Shown: positions 1 through 7,557, counted from the first letter of the stretch. The stretch: 8,610 nucleotides of DNA from an uncultured Porphyromonadaceae bacterium (GCA_947175455.1 CAMWMW010000047.1:1-8610); one strand, 5' to 3'. Notes: a model not told the origin generated them from the letters alone. Numbers and translations: made by a program.

Positions 1-524
1 GGTTCATAGACATATTCGGTCTCGCGAAAGCCCAGTTCACGCAATCTTCCTGTAAGATCGGAAAGAATCGTGCGCGAACCGATTTTCAGCGATATGCTGT
101 TGTCGGCTATTGTCGCGGCATCCGCCACTTTTTCCGCCAAAGCTTCGGGATAAGTGACAATGAAACGTATCTTTCCCTTTTTATCTCCCAATGCATCGAG
201 CACTTCAGTGCGGAGAATCTGCGACGGAGCATCCGGCTGCCCGTATTTTATATCGCGTTTGTAGCCGCTCGGAAATATTCCCACGGCATCCGGACCTGCG
301 ATCTGACACAAATCGTTGTAAATGTAGCCTGCCGAATCCAGATCATCGGCAATTATGATGTGAGGATGCGCGGTCGGTCTGAGTCCGGCAAACAGCATGG
401 CGGAAGAACTCCCCTCCAGACCGGAGAGGAGCAATCTTCTTGTTTTTTTGTCAGACAAGACCTTTTCCAACGCGGAGATACGCGTCTCTGTGGCAAAAAG
501 TTTATCAGCTTCCTTTAATTCCAT
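1..524 (-). CDS. mfd: Transcription-repair coupling factor Mfd, N-terminal part (runs off left edge)
   Basis: This is an open reading frame from an ATG at 524 that continues past the left edge, so only the first 174 codons are present. The visible part matches the N-terminal region of Mfd: a weakly conserved first 40 residues, then a segment around LLLSGLEGSSSAM that resembles the degenerate Walker-like loop of the UvrB-like domain. It ends in the sequence LRELGFRETEYVYE, which in Mfd precedes the conserved G-Q-x-x-x-R-G-G-x-x-D strand. Mfd is a DNA translocase that removes stalled RNA polymerase and recruits UvrA to lesions on the transcribed strand; its RNA-polymerase-binding and helicase domains would lie outside the window. 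The gene follows the S41 protease gene by 50 bases with no recognisable promoter, so it is probably the distal gene of that transcript. Identity rests on the N-terminal third only. Confidence 0.85.
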   Translation of the reverse strand, partial: MELKEADKLFATETRISALEKVLSDKKTRRLLLSGLEGSSSAMLFAGLRPTAHPHIIIADDLDSAGYIYNDLCQIAGPDAVGIFPSGYKRDIKYGQPDAPSQILRTEVLDALGDKKGKIRFIVTYPEALAEKVADAATIADNSISLKIGSRTILSDLTGRLRELGFRETEYVYE

Positions 525-574
525 AGGATATTGAAGTTGTGCTCACGGATACAGAAGTTTTCAGACAAAACGTC

Positions 575-2245
575 TTATTTCCGGTTTATTCCCAATTCCT
601 TGTTATATAGATTCGAATCCTTAAGGATTTCTTCGGCAAGTTTAAGCGCTTTGTCATTCTTAAGCTCAAACGCCATTTTCCCTTTGTCGTAATAATACCT
701 GCCGACAATCTCCGAGCCAAGGTATTCGGCAATCTCATCGCGATGGGTATCAAGGTCATGGTCAAGATTATGAGTGAGCAGTTCCGTAATCCTGTCGAGC
801 TGAGCCTTTGTCTCATCGTTCATATAACCTTCGGTCTCTGCCGCTGTGCGCAACTGTTTCACCAGTTCTTCACACACCTTGTCATATTTGAATTTCTCGG
901 GATCAATGAATTTTTTGAAATCGCCATAGATTTCATCAGTTATCTCAAAATCCTTCGGCTGACAGATCGTCGGATTTGCGGCAGTGAACTTTGTGGCGAA
1001 ATCAAACGCCCAGTTGTCGGCGACTATATTATAAACCAGACGGTTGATCTTGCCCCAGTCTACTGTAGTGTCAGGACGCAGTCCGCCTCCGTCGCGAACC
1101 TCGCGACCATTCGCGGTGCGATAGACATTGGTAAGGCTGTCGGGCACACGTGCCACAGTTCCGTCTGCATTGCGGTGAGAGTAATCCACTGCCTGGATCA
1201 ACCTGCCGGACGGCAGATAATATTTTGCCACAGTCACCTTGAGCAGACCGCCGTAAGGAAGCTGCACCGGTGTCTGCACCAATCCCTTGCCGAAACTTCT
1301 GGAACCTATCAGAACCGCACGGTCAAGATCCTGAAGCGAGCCTGCGACAATCTCCGATGCCGAGGCACTCCCGCCGTCTATAAGCACGGCAAGCGGAATT
1401 TCCGGAAATATCGGTTTGCGTGTTGTCTTGTAAATTTTCTCCTGAAGAGGGTCTCTGCCTATGGTATGGACAACCTCGGTGCCCTTCGGAACGAAACATC
1501 CCACAAGATCCACCGCGCTTTCCACCAATCCGCCTCCGTTGCCGCGAAGGTCGATGACTATTCCCTTCAGCCCCTTGTCTTCCTTGAATTTTTCAAGAAC
1601 ACGGCGAACCTCAGCCGGCGTCTTGTCGATAAAACTTGTAAGACGAAGATAGCCGATGCTGTTTATTATGGTGTCATATCCCATGCTCGGTTCCTGCACC
1701 TTTGCCCTCGTAATCTCGAATGTCTGAATGGAATCGGCGACATAAGGACGCTTGACCGTGACACGAACCTGAGTTCCAGGAACGCCTTTCAGGAGTCTGG
1801 TTACAAAATCGCTCTCTTTCTTTTCCACATCCGTTGTGTCTACGCGGATGATATGGTCGCCGGGACGCAGTCCGCCTTTGGCGGCAGGGCTTCCTTCCAT
1901 AGGCTGGGATATGTAGGAACTTCCGTTACGTTGCATTATATAACTGCCGATGCCTCCGTATTCACCGGTGGTCATTTTCTGCAGTTTCTCCTGGTCGTCC
2001 GCACTGTAATATTCAGTATAGGGGTCTGTTGACGCGAGAAAAGCCTCTATAGCCGCCTTGAAGCTCTGATCGGTATTGATTGTGTCGACATAATGCAACT
2101 CGACCTGCTTGACAATGGAGTTGAAATTATTCAGATTACGTGCCAGAGACGCATCGTGGCTTTTCTGTGCCGACAATGTCAGACCAAGAGCCGCCACCGC
2201 GACAGAGGCGGGCAATATTCGGAGAAATCTTGTTTTTTTCATCAT
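575..2245 (-). CDS. Secreted S41-family C-terminal processing peptidase with PDZ domain
   Basis: A 556-residue serine protease of the Tsp/CtpA family, which cuts near the C-termini of envelope proteins. The chosen start, ATG at 2245, overlaps the nadB stop as TAATG; the next codon is also ATG (2242). A longer reading frame extends into nadB but would bury the signal peptide. Residues 1-26 form that peptide: lysines 3-4 and arginine 6, a hydrophobic run, then a likely cut near LSA-Q, with no lipobox. A PDZ domain covers roughly residues 95-168, including GEYGGIG and GLRPGDHI. The peptidase core covers about 190-350. The catalytic serine is probably S295 in GGSASASE and the lysine K320 in SFGKG; their 25-residue spacing equals that of S430 and K455 in E. 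coli Tsp, and D306 matches Tsp D441. Residues 400-556 form a mainly helical C-terminal extension. The family and catalytic residues are clear; substrates are unknown. Confidence 0.93.
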   Translation of the reverse strand: MMKKTRFLRILPASVAVAALGLTLSAQKSHDASLARNLNNFNSIVKQVELHYVDTINTDQSFKAAIEAFLASTDPYTEYYSADDQEKLQKMTTGEYGGIGSYIMQRNGSSYISQPMEGSPAAKGGLRPGDHIIRVDTTDVEKKESDFVTRLLKGVPGTQVRVTVKRPYVADSIQTFEITRAKVQEPSMGYDTIINSIGYLRLTSFIDKTPAEVRRVLEKFKEDKGLKGIVIDLRGNGGGLVESAVDLVGCFVPKGTEVVHTIGRDPLQEKIYKTTRKPIFPEIPLAVLIDGGSASASEIVAGSLQDLDRAVLIGSRSFGKGLVQTPVQLPYGGLLKVTVAKYYLPSGRLIQAVDYSHRNADGTVARVPDSLTNVYRTANGREVRDGGGLRPDTTVDWGKINRLVYNIVADNWAFDFATKFTAANPTICQPKDFEITDEIYGDFKKFIDPEKFKYDKVCEELVKQLRTAAETEGYMNDETKAQLDRITELLTHNLDHDLDTHRDEIAEYLGSEIVGRYYYDKGKMAFELKNDKALKLAEEILKDSNLYNKELGINRK

Positions 2246-3828
2246 TATTCTTTGGGGATATCGGGATGGGGATAGTCTACGGTGAAATGCAACCCTCTGC
2301 TCTCTTTGCGCTCCATCGCCTGACGCATGATCAGATAGGCAACGTTGATGATGTTTCGCAACTCGCACAGTTGCCGCGAAGGCTTGCTGCATTTGAAAAG
2401 GGCTTCTGTCTCCTGATAAAGGATATCCAGCCGGTTCCATGCGCGCTTGAGTCTGAGGTCACTCCTCACAATCCCAACGTAATAACCCATAATCTGGTTC
2501 ACCTCTTTTTCCGATTGGGTTATCAGCACCATCTCTTCCGGATGCGCGGTACCTTCATCATTCCATTCCGGCACATCTTCACGCCAGTCATATTCGCCGA
2601 GGTGTTCAAGTGCGTGGCGGGCAGCGGCATCGGCATAGACAACCGCTTCTATCAGAGAATTGGAAGCCAGACGGTTTCCTCCGTGAAGTCCCGTGCAGGA
2701 ACATTCGCCTACGGCATAAAGACGGGCAATGGAACTCTCTCCGTTGAGATTCACCTTGATGCCCCCGCAGAGATAATGAGCGGCAGGCGCTACCGGAATC
2801 ATGTCCTTGGTTATGTCGATGCCGAGAGAAAGGCATTTTTCGTAGATATTCGGAAAATGGCGTTTAGTCTCCTCAGGATCCTTGTGAGTCACATCAAGAA
2901 ACACATGGTCTGTGCCATGCAGTTTCATTTCAGAGTCTATGGCACGTGCCACGATATCTCTCGGAGCCAACGAAAGCCTCGGGTCATACTTCTGCATGAA
3001 TTCCTCTCCGTCAAGATTGCGGAGCACCGCGCCGTATCCTCTCATCGCCTCGGTAATCAGGAAGCTCGGACGATCTCCCGGATGATAAAGGGCAGTGGGA
3101 TGAAACTGTATGAACTCCATGTCGCTGACGGTGCCCTTGGCACGATATACCATGGCGATTCCATCGCCTGTGGCGATCAATGGATTTGTTGTGGTTGTGT
3201 ATACTGAACCGACACCTCCTGTAGCCATTACGGTGACTTTCGCGAGGAATGTATCGACCTCTCCCGTCTGTTCATCAAGAACATAGGCACCATAACATGT
3301 AATGTCCGGTGTGCGGCGCGAAACTATCTTGCCAAGATGATGCTGGGTGATGATCTCCACGGCAAACCGGTCGGTAAACACATCTATATCCGGATTATTC
3401 TTTACCGTCTCCACAAGACTTGTCTGGATTTCGGCGCCCGTATTGTCGGCATGATGAAGAATCCGGAACTCCGAATGCCCTCCCTCACGGTGAAGATCGA
3501 AGTCTCCGTTATCATTCTTGTCGAAATCCACACCCCAGCCTATAAGTTCCATGATCTGAGAAGGGGCGTTCCTTACCACTTTCTCCACAGCGGCGGGATC
3601 ACTGAGCCAGTCTCCCGCAACCATTGTGTCGTGGATATGTTTCTCGAAATTGTCTTTTTCGAGATTTGTCACTGAAGCGACGCCCCCTTGTGCAAAGAAC
3701 GTATTCGCCTCATCGGTGGTTGTCTTGCAGATCATTCCCACCTTTGCTCCCGCTCGGGCAGCCTTGAGCGCGAAACTCATTCCGGCAATGCCTGAGCCAA
3801 TCACTAAGCAATCATATTTATATACCAT
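2245..3828 (-). CDS. nadB: L-aspartate oxidase NadB
   Basis: A 527-residue FAD enzyme that oxidises L-aspartate to iminoaspartate, the first step of de novo NAD synthesis; NadA then condenses the product to quinolinate. The length is normal for the family. Visible motifs, in order, are the FAD-binding GSGIAG near residue 11, FFAQGGVA (44-51), and HREGGHSEFRILHHAD (113-128). The last carries the Glu and surrounding residues that separate aspartate oxidases from the related succinate dehydrogenase and fumarate reductase subunits. Also present are a second FAD-contact motif MATGGVG (201-207), QFHPT (241-245), LAPRDIVARAI with the active-site arginine at 290, APAAHYLCGGI with H351, and GLHGGNRLASNSL (380-392). 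In an anaerobe fumarate is the likely electron acceptor, which is an inference from the family. nadA and nadC are not in the window. The ATG at 3828 begins 27 bases downstream of a TAnnTTTG box, and no other start fits the FAD motif better. Confidence 0.96.
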   Translation of the reverse strand: MVYKYDCLVIGSGIAGMSFALKAARAGAKVGMICKTTTDEANTFFAQGGVASVTNLEKDNFEKHIHDTMVAGDWLSDPAAVEKVVRNAPSQIMELIGWGVDFDKNDNGDFDLHREGGHSEFRILHHADNTGAEIQTSLVETVKNNPDIDVFTDRFAVEIITQHHLGKIVSRRTPDITCYGAYVLDEQTGEVDTFLAKVTVMATGGVGSVYTTTTNPLIATGDGIAMVYRAKGTVSDMEFIQFHPTALYHPGDRPSFLITEAMRGYGAVLRNLDGEEFMQKYDPRLSLAPRDIVARAIDSEMKLHGTDHVFLDVTHKDPEETKRHFPNIYEKCLSLGIDITKDMIPVAPAAHYLCGGIKVNLNGESSIARLYAVGECSCTGLHGGNRLASNSLIEAVVYADAAARHALEHLGEYDWREDVPEWNDEGTAHPEEMVLITQSEKEVNQIMGYYVGIVRSDLRLKRAWNRLDILYQETEALFKCSKPSRQLCELRNIINVAYLIMRQAMERKESRGLHFTVDYPHPDIPKE

Positions 3829-3841
3829 CTCTTAATGGATT

Positions 3842-3855
3842 AACTTGCAACTTGC
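3842..3855. repeat. Tandem heptamer AACTTGC x2 in the nadB leader
   Basis: Two perfect adjacent copies of AACTTGC lie at 3842-3848 and 3849-3855. They sit between the predicted nadB promoter box and the nadB start codon, so they would fall at or just after the transcription start. Two seven-base copies can arise by chance and no function is claimed. Confidence 0.4.
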
Positions 3856-3862
3856 AAATTTA
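3855..3862 (-). promoter_or_regulatory. Predicted -7 box of the nadB promoter (TAAATTTG)
   Basis: Read on the minus strand this is TAAATTTG, a full match to the Bacteroidetes -7 consensus TAnnTTTG. It is followed about 27 bases later by the nadB ATG. A TTTTG at 3879-3875 lies upstream, but the gap of 12 bases is shorter than the usual distance to a -33 element, so that half is weak. The box would drive nadB, the S41 protease gene and probably mfd. Confidence 0.5.
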
Positions 3863-3902
3863 ACAATTCTTTTTCAAAATCATCCATTATATTTGCCAAA
3901 TC

Positions 3903-3948
3903 ACCGCCAATACGCAAAAATACGCACACTTCCGGCAGGAATGGCGGT
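3903..3948. repeat. Inverted repeat ACCGCCA/TGGCGGT in the divergent promoter region
   Basis: Perfect 7-bp arms lie at 3903-3909 and 3942-3948, separated by 32 bases. The spacer holds two direct copies of AATACGCA (3909-3916 and 3919-3926) and the imperfect palindrome TTCCGGCAGGAA (3930-3941). The element lies between the two outward-facing promoter boxes at 3855-3862 and 3990-3997, where an operator shared by both transcripts could sit. The arms are GC-rich in an otherwise AT-rich spacer. A regulatory role is inferred from position only; chance is possible. Confidence 0.4.
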
Positions 3949-3989
3949 AAAAACATGACCAATAATATCCTGTTTTGGAAAAATTTTGC

Positions 3990-3997
3990 TAACTTTG
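3990..3997 (+). promoter_or_regulatory. Predicted -7 box for the lyase-reductase-synthase genes (TAACTTTG)
   Basis: TAACTTTG fully matches the Bacteroidetes TAnnTTTG -7 consensus. An upstream TTTTG at 3973-3977 is 12 bases away, the same short spacing as on the nadB side, so the -33 assignment is doubtful. Transcription would start near 4003-4006, giving an untranslated leader of roughly 55-60 bases before the chosen ATG at 4062. Confidence 0.5.
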
Positions 3998-4061
3998 CAT
4001 AGCTGAGGCTATCTGTTTGAATTTTGAGCATTTAAGAATGCTGTTTAAAAATGACAACATT

Positions 4062-5585
4062 ATGAAACTGTCATCTGTATACGATAACTTATTCTCGGGC
4101 ACACCCTTGTCAATCCCGGACCGGGAAATGGACGAGGTACGCGACTCCTACGAATTTCTAAAGGGCTTTGTCGCAGACAAGGTTATTTACGGAATAAACA
4201 CCGGATTCGGACCAATGGCACAGTGGCGTGTGGATGACAAGCACCTCCTTGACTTGCAATACAATATCATCCGCAGCCATGCCACAGGCACCGGTAATCC
4301 CTTGACCGAGACAGAGGTCAAGGCGGCAATGATTGCACGCATCGGCACATTCCTTCAGGCTCGTTCGGGAATCAACCCGTCTGTAATACTGTTGCTGCAG
4401 GAATTCGTCAACCGCGGCATATACCCTTTCGTCCCCGGACACGGGAGTGTCGGCGCAAGCGGAGACCTTGTGCAGCTCGCGCATATCGCCTTATGCCTCA
4501 TCGGTGAAGGGAAGGTGCGCTTCAAGGGGGAATGGAGACAAACGGCGGAAGTCCTGAATGAGGAAGGTCTCAGACCCATGGATATATGCATCCGTGAGGG
4601 GCTGTCGGTGACAAACGGCACTTCCGTCATGACCGGGATTTCCATCGTAAACCAGTATTACGCGGAAAATCTCCTGAAATATGCAGTCGTGGCAGGTGCC
4701 TGGATAAACGAGATTGCCTCTTCTTACGATGACTTTATGTCGGTGGAAGAAAACATCTGCCGCCGCCAGCCGGGGCAACAGACAATTGCCCGCTGGCTCC
4801 GGGAGACAAGCGAAGGCAGCGGACTTCTCAAAAAACGCGAGCATGAACTTTATGACCCCGCAAAAAACAAGGATTCTTATTTCGAGCATAAAGTTCAGGC
4901 ATATTACTCATTGCGTTGTATTCCCCAGATCTACGGTCCTGTTTTAGACACGCTCGCAAATGCCGCAGAGGTTCTGGAGAATGAAATAAACTCGGCGTGC
5001 GACAACCCGATTGTGGACCATACAGCCGGAAACATTTTTCATGGCGGGAATTTTCACGGTGATTATATTTCCCTGGAGGAAGACAAGGTGAAAATCGCTA
5101 TGGTGCGTGTCGCCATGACTGCCGAGCGTCAGCTGAATTATCTCTTCCACGACCGCATCAACGGCATTCTGCCACCGTTCCTTAATCTTGGAGTGCTCGG
5201 ACTTAACTATGGAATGCAGGCGTGCCAGTTCACGGCGACATCCACCACTGCGGAGTGCCAGACGCTCGCCATGCCGAACTATGTTCACAGCATACCCAAC
5301 AACAACGACAACCAGGACATCGTGAGCATGGGCACAAATTCGGCACTTCTGTGCCGGAAAGTTATCGACAACGCCTATCAGGTCATGTCCATCCTATATA
5401 TCGCTCTCGCTCAGGCTACGGATTGTCTGCAGATTGCCGACAAACTGTCGCCAAAGACCCGCGAGCAATATGATGCAATACGCAAAATCTGCCCCAAATT
5501 CATTGAAGACACTCCGTTCTATGAAGAAGTGGCGGAAACTGAGAATTATTTAAGAACGAATATCATCCAATACTTGAAATCATGA
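4062..5585 (+). CDS. MIO-type aromatic amino acid lyase, probably tyrosine ammonia-lyase
   Basis: A 507-residue member of the histidine/phenylalanine/tyrosine ammonia-lyase family, which removes ammonia from an amino acid to give a trans-2,3-unsaturated acid. The ATG at 4062 begins MKLSSVYDNLF; in-frame TTG 4017 and ATG 4038 upstream add residues unlike the family. The self-forming MIO cofactor comes from A132-S133-G134 in GSVGASGDL. Other family residues are the catalytic Tyr43 in VIYGINTGFG, N185 in NGTS, YYSLRC (281-286), NFHGDY (330-335) and NQDIVSMG (417-424). S72-H73 looks like the histidine-lyase selectivity pair, but Q418 replaces the Glu typical of histidine lyases. From memory, stretches such as NTGFGPMAQ, RSH-x-x-GTG and SIPNNNDNQDIVSMG are shared with the Flavobacterium johnsoniae flexirubin tyrosine lyase. 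It would therefore make p-coumarate, not urocanate. No hut genes are nearby; it overlaps the FabG-like gene by four bases (ATGA). Family certain, substrate probable. Confidence 0.9.
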   Translation: MKLSSVYDNLFSGTPLSIPDREMDEVRDSYEFLKGFVADKVIYGINTGFGPMAQWRVDDKHLLDLQYNIIRSHATGTGNPLTETEVKAAMIARIGTFLQARSGINPSVILLLQEFVNRGIYPFVPGHGSVGASGDLVQLAHIALCLIGEGKVRFKGEWRQTAEVLNEEGLRPMDICIREGLSVTNGTSVMTGISIVNQYYAENLLKYAVVAGAWINEIASSYDDFMSVEENICRRQPGQQTIARWLRETSEGSGLLKKREHELYDPAKNKDSYFEHKVQAYYSLRCIPQIYGPVLDTLANAAEVLENEINSACDNPIVDHTAGNIFHGGNFHGDYISLEEDKVKIAMVRVAMTAERQLNYLFHDRINGILPPFLNLGVLGLNYGMQACQFTATSTTAECQTLAMPNYVHSIPNNNDNQDIVSMGTNSALLCRKVIDNAYQVMSILYIALAQATDCLQIADKLSPKTREQYDAIRKICPKFIEDTPFYEEVAETENYLRTNIIQYLKS

Positions 5586-6307
5586 ATTTTGCATTGGTTA
5601 CAGGTGGTTCACGCGGACTTGGCGCGGCTATATGCAGGCATCTCGCTTCGCAAGGACTTGGAATAATCATAAATTATCATTCCAACGAAACTGCGGCTCA
5701 GGAAGTTGCAGAGACGATACGCAAGATCGGCGGCGTCGCCGACCTTCTCCCCTTCGATGTCAGCAACGAGCAAGCCGTAGACTCAGCATTGGAAAAATGG
5801 GAAGAGACACACCCCTCCGACCGCATAACCGTGCTTGTCAACAACGCAGGCATACGTGAAGACAGCCTGCTGATATTCATGCAGACCGAACAATGGCACA
5901 AGGTCATCAGCACAACCCTCGACGGTTTCTTCTATGTGACCCGCCGTGTTCTCAAGGGGATGCTGACGAAACGCCACGGAAGGATCATCAATATTGCCTC
6001 ACTTTCCGGTCTGAAAGGATTGCCGGGACAAGCGAACTATTCTGCGGCAAAGGCGGCTCTTATCGGTGCCACAAAAGCCCTTGCCCAGGAAGTCGCCCCT
6101 CGCAAGGTCACGGTAAACGCAGTCGCTCCCGGCTTCATCAGATCAGACATGACGAAGGATCTCGATGAGGAGTCATTAAAAAAGACAGTGCCTCTCGGAA
6201 GATTCGGGGAGGCTGACGAAGTCGCGGCACTCGTGGCGTTTCTCGCCTCTGACAGTGCGGCATACATCACAGGCGCGACAATATCTGTCAACGGGGGATT
6301 ATACTGA
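5582..6307 (+). CDS. fabG: 3-oxoacyl-ACP reductase, FabG-like short-chain dehydrogenase
   Basis: A 241-residue classical short-chain dehydrogenase, expected to reduce 3-oxoacyl-ACP to 3-hydroxyacyl-ACP with NADPH. The ATG at 5582 overlaps the lyase stop as ATGA, which implies translational coupling. Visible motifs are the nucleotide-binding TGGSRGLG (7-14), NNAG (87-90), S140 in INIASLSG, the YSAAK pair Y153 and K157, and the PGFIRSDMT segment (183-191). The C-terminal AAYITGATISVNGGLY is typical of FabG. One residue departs from the classical Asn-Ser-Tyr-Lys tetrad: the position aligned with E. coli FabG Asn110 is Thr112 (in STTLDGFF). The location between a lyase and a ketosynthase suggests a dedicated reductase for a special acyl or polyene chain, not the housekeeping FabG, so the symbol denotes family only. 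Confidence 0.92.
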   Translation: MNFALVTGGSRGLGAAICRHLASQGLGIIINYHSNETAAQEVAETIRKIGGVADLLPFDVSNEQAVDSALEKWEETHPSDRITVLVNNAGIREDSLLIFMQTEQWHKVISTTLDGFFYVTRRVLKGMLTKRHGRIINIASLSGLKGLPGQANYSAAKAALIGATKALAQEVAPRKVTVNAVAPGFIRSDMTKDLDEESLKKTVPLGRFGEADEVAALVAFLASDSAAYITGATISVNGGLY

Positions 6308-6333
6308 CGCCCCGAATAGATTCAGAAAAAACA

Positions 6334-7557
6334 ATGAGCAGAAGAGTTGTGATAACAGGTATGGGAATATGGTCCTGTATCGGCAAAAATAAAGAAGAAG
6401 TCCGTGATTCGTTGTATAACGGCAGATCAGGGATAGGCATCGAACCTGAACGTCTGCAATACGGCTATCGTTCGGGACTCACCGGAATCGTGGAGCATCC
6501 GGTGCTGAAGGGTGTCCTCGACAGACGCACGCGTGTCGGACTCTCCGAAGAAGCGGAATATGCATATATGGCAGCCAAAGAGGCTTTCGAAGAAGCGGGA
6601 GTCGACAGTGGCTATCTCCGCGAAAACGAGGTAGGAATCATATTCGGCAACGACTCATCGGCAAAACCGGTGATCGAAGCTGCCGAAATAATGAAAGAGA
6701 AACATGATTCGGCACTTATCGGTTCGGGATACATATTCCAGTCGATGAACTCTACGGTCAACATGAATCTCAGCACCATCTTCAGTCTGAAAGGCATCAA
6801 CTTCACAGTAAGCGCCGCCTGCGCGAGCGGTTCGCACTCCATAGGTCTTGCATTCATGATGATAAAACAAGGATTACAGGACATGATTCTTGCGGGGGGC
6901 GCACAGGAAACAAATTTCTACTCCATGGCAACATTCGACGCACTCGGAGCTTTTTCGGTGCGTATGGACGAGCCAACGAAAGCTTCGCGTCCCTTCGATG
7001 CCTCGCGCGACGGACTCATTCCAAGCGGCGGCGCAGCAGCTCTTGTCCTTGAAGACTATGATCATGCCGTGGCACGCGGTGCCAACATCCTTGCAGAGGT
7101 AGTGGGTTACGGTTTTTCTTCAAACGGAGGCGGCATATCACAACCAAGCGACGACGGTTCGCTGAAAGCTATGAGCCGCGCCATGAAGGATGCGGGAGTT
7201 TCCCCCGATGAAATTGACTATATCAATGCTCATGCCACTTCCACTCCACAAGGCGATGAATTCGAGGCATTGGCGCTCGACCGTCTTTTCAGAGGGAAGA
7301 AAGCCTTGATAAGCAGCACCAAGTCTATGACCGGTCATGAATGCTGGATGGCTGGGGCAAGCGAGATTGTGTATAGCGTGATCATGATGCAAAACAATTT
7401 CGTGGCGCCAAACATCAACCTTGAGACCCCATGCGAGGCGGCTGCCAATCTAAACATAGCCCGGGAAACAGTGGATATGCCTCTGGACATCATTCTCTCC
7501 AACTCATTCGGATTCGGTGGCACCAACAGTGCCATTGTTATACGCAAACCGAGATAA
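6334..7557 (+). CDS. Beta-ketoacyl-ACP synthase, FabB-like (KAS I type)
   Basis: A 407-residue condensing enzyme of the thiolase fold, 26 bases downstream of the reductase gene. It would extend an acyl-ACP by two carbons using malonyl-ACP. Catalytic residues are C163 in SAACASGSH, H300 in NAHATSTPQGD, K330 in SSTKSMTGH and H335. These positions and the length are nearly those of E. coli FabB (C163, H298, K328, H333; 406 residues). Segments such as FDALGAFS, KASRPFDASRDG and the C-terminal NSFGFGGTNSAIVIRK also resemble FabB more than FabF. The segment after H335 is ECWMAGASE where FabB and FabF carry a Gly-Ala-Ala-Gly run, which could reshape the pocket. The context of an aromatic lyase and a ketoreductase suggests chain extension of an aryl starter; an alternative is a specialised fatty-acid synthase. 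The catalytic class is clear, the substrate is not. Confidence 0.92.
   Translation: MSRRVVITGMGIWSCIGKNKEEVRDSLYNGRSGIGIEPERLQYGYRSGLTGIVEHPVLKGVLDRRTRVGLSEEAEYAYMAAKEAFEEAGVDSGYLRENEVGIIFGNDSSAKPVIEAAEIMKEKHDSALIGSGYIFQSMNSTVNMNLSTIFSLKGINFTVSAACASGSHSIGLAFMMIKQGLQDMILAGGAQETNFYSMATFDALGAFSVRMDEPTKASRPFDASRDGLIPSGGAAALVLEDYDHAVARGANILAEVVGYGFSSNGGGISQPSDDGSLKAMSRAMKDAGVSPDEIDYINAHATSTPQGDEFEALALDRLFRGKKALISSTKSMTGHECWMAGASEIVYSVIMMQNNFVAPNINLETPCEAAANLNIARETVDMPLDIILSNSFGFGGTNSAIVIRKPR

Noticed and set aside
743..2032. Long plus-strand open frame (429 codons) opposite the S41 protease gene
   Set aside because: It lies wholly antisense to a protein with intact family motifs, its translation is rich in Cys and His with no recognisable domain, and it has no promoter box. 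It is a codon-bias shadow.
2246..2440. N-terminal extension of the protease reading frame into nadB
   Set aside because: The extra 65 residues overlap nadB and would hide a clear signal peptide; the TAATG start at 2245 is far more plausible.
2140..3207. Plus-strand open frame (355 codons) opposite nadB
   Set aside because: It is antisense to a complete NadB reading frame with all family motifs, and its translation resembles no known fold.
3840..4031. 63-codon minus-strand frame in the nadB-lyase intergenic region
   Set aside because: It covers both predicted promoters and the inverted repeat, and its translation shows no family features.
4017..4061. Earlier starts (TTG 4017, ATG 4038) for the lyase
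   Set aside because: They add residues not expected in the family and lie close to the predicted transcription start; ATG 4062 gives a family-like N-terminus.
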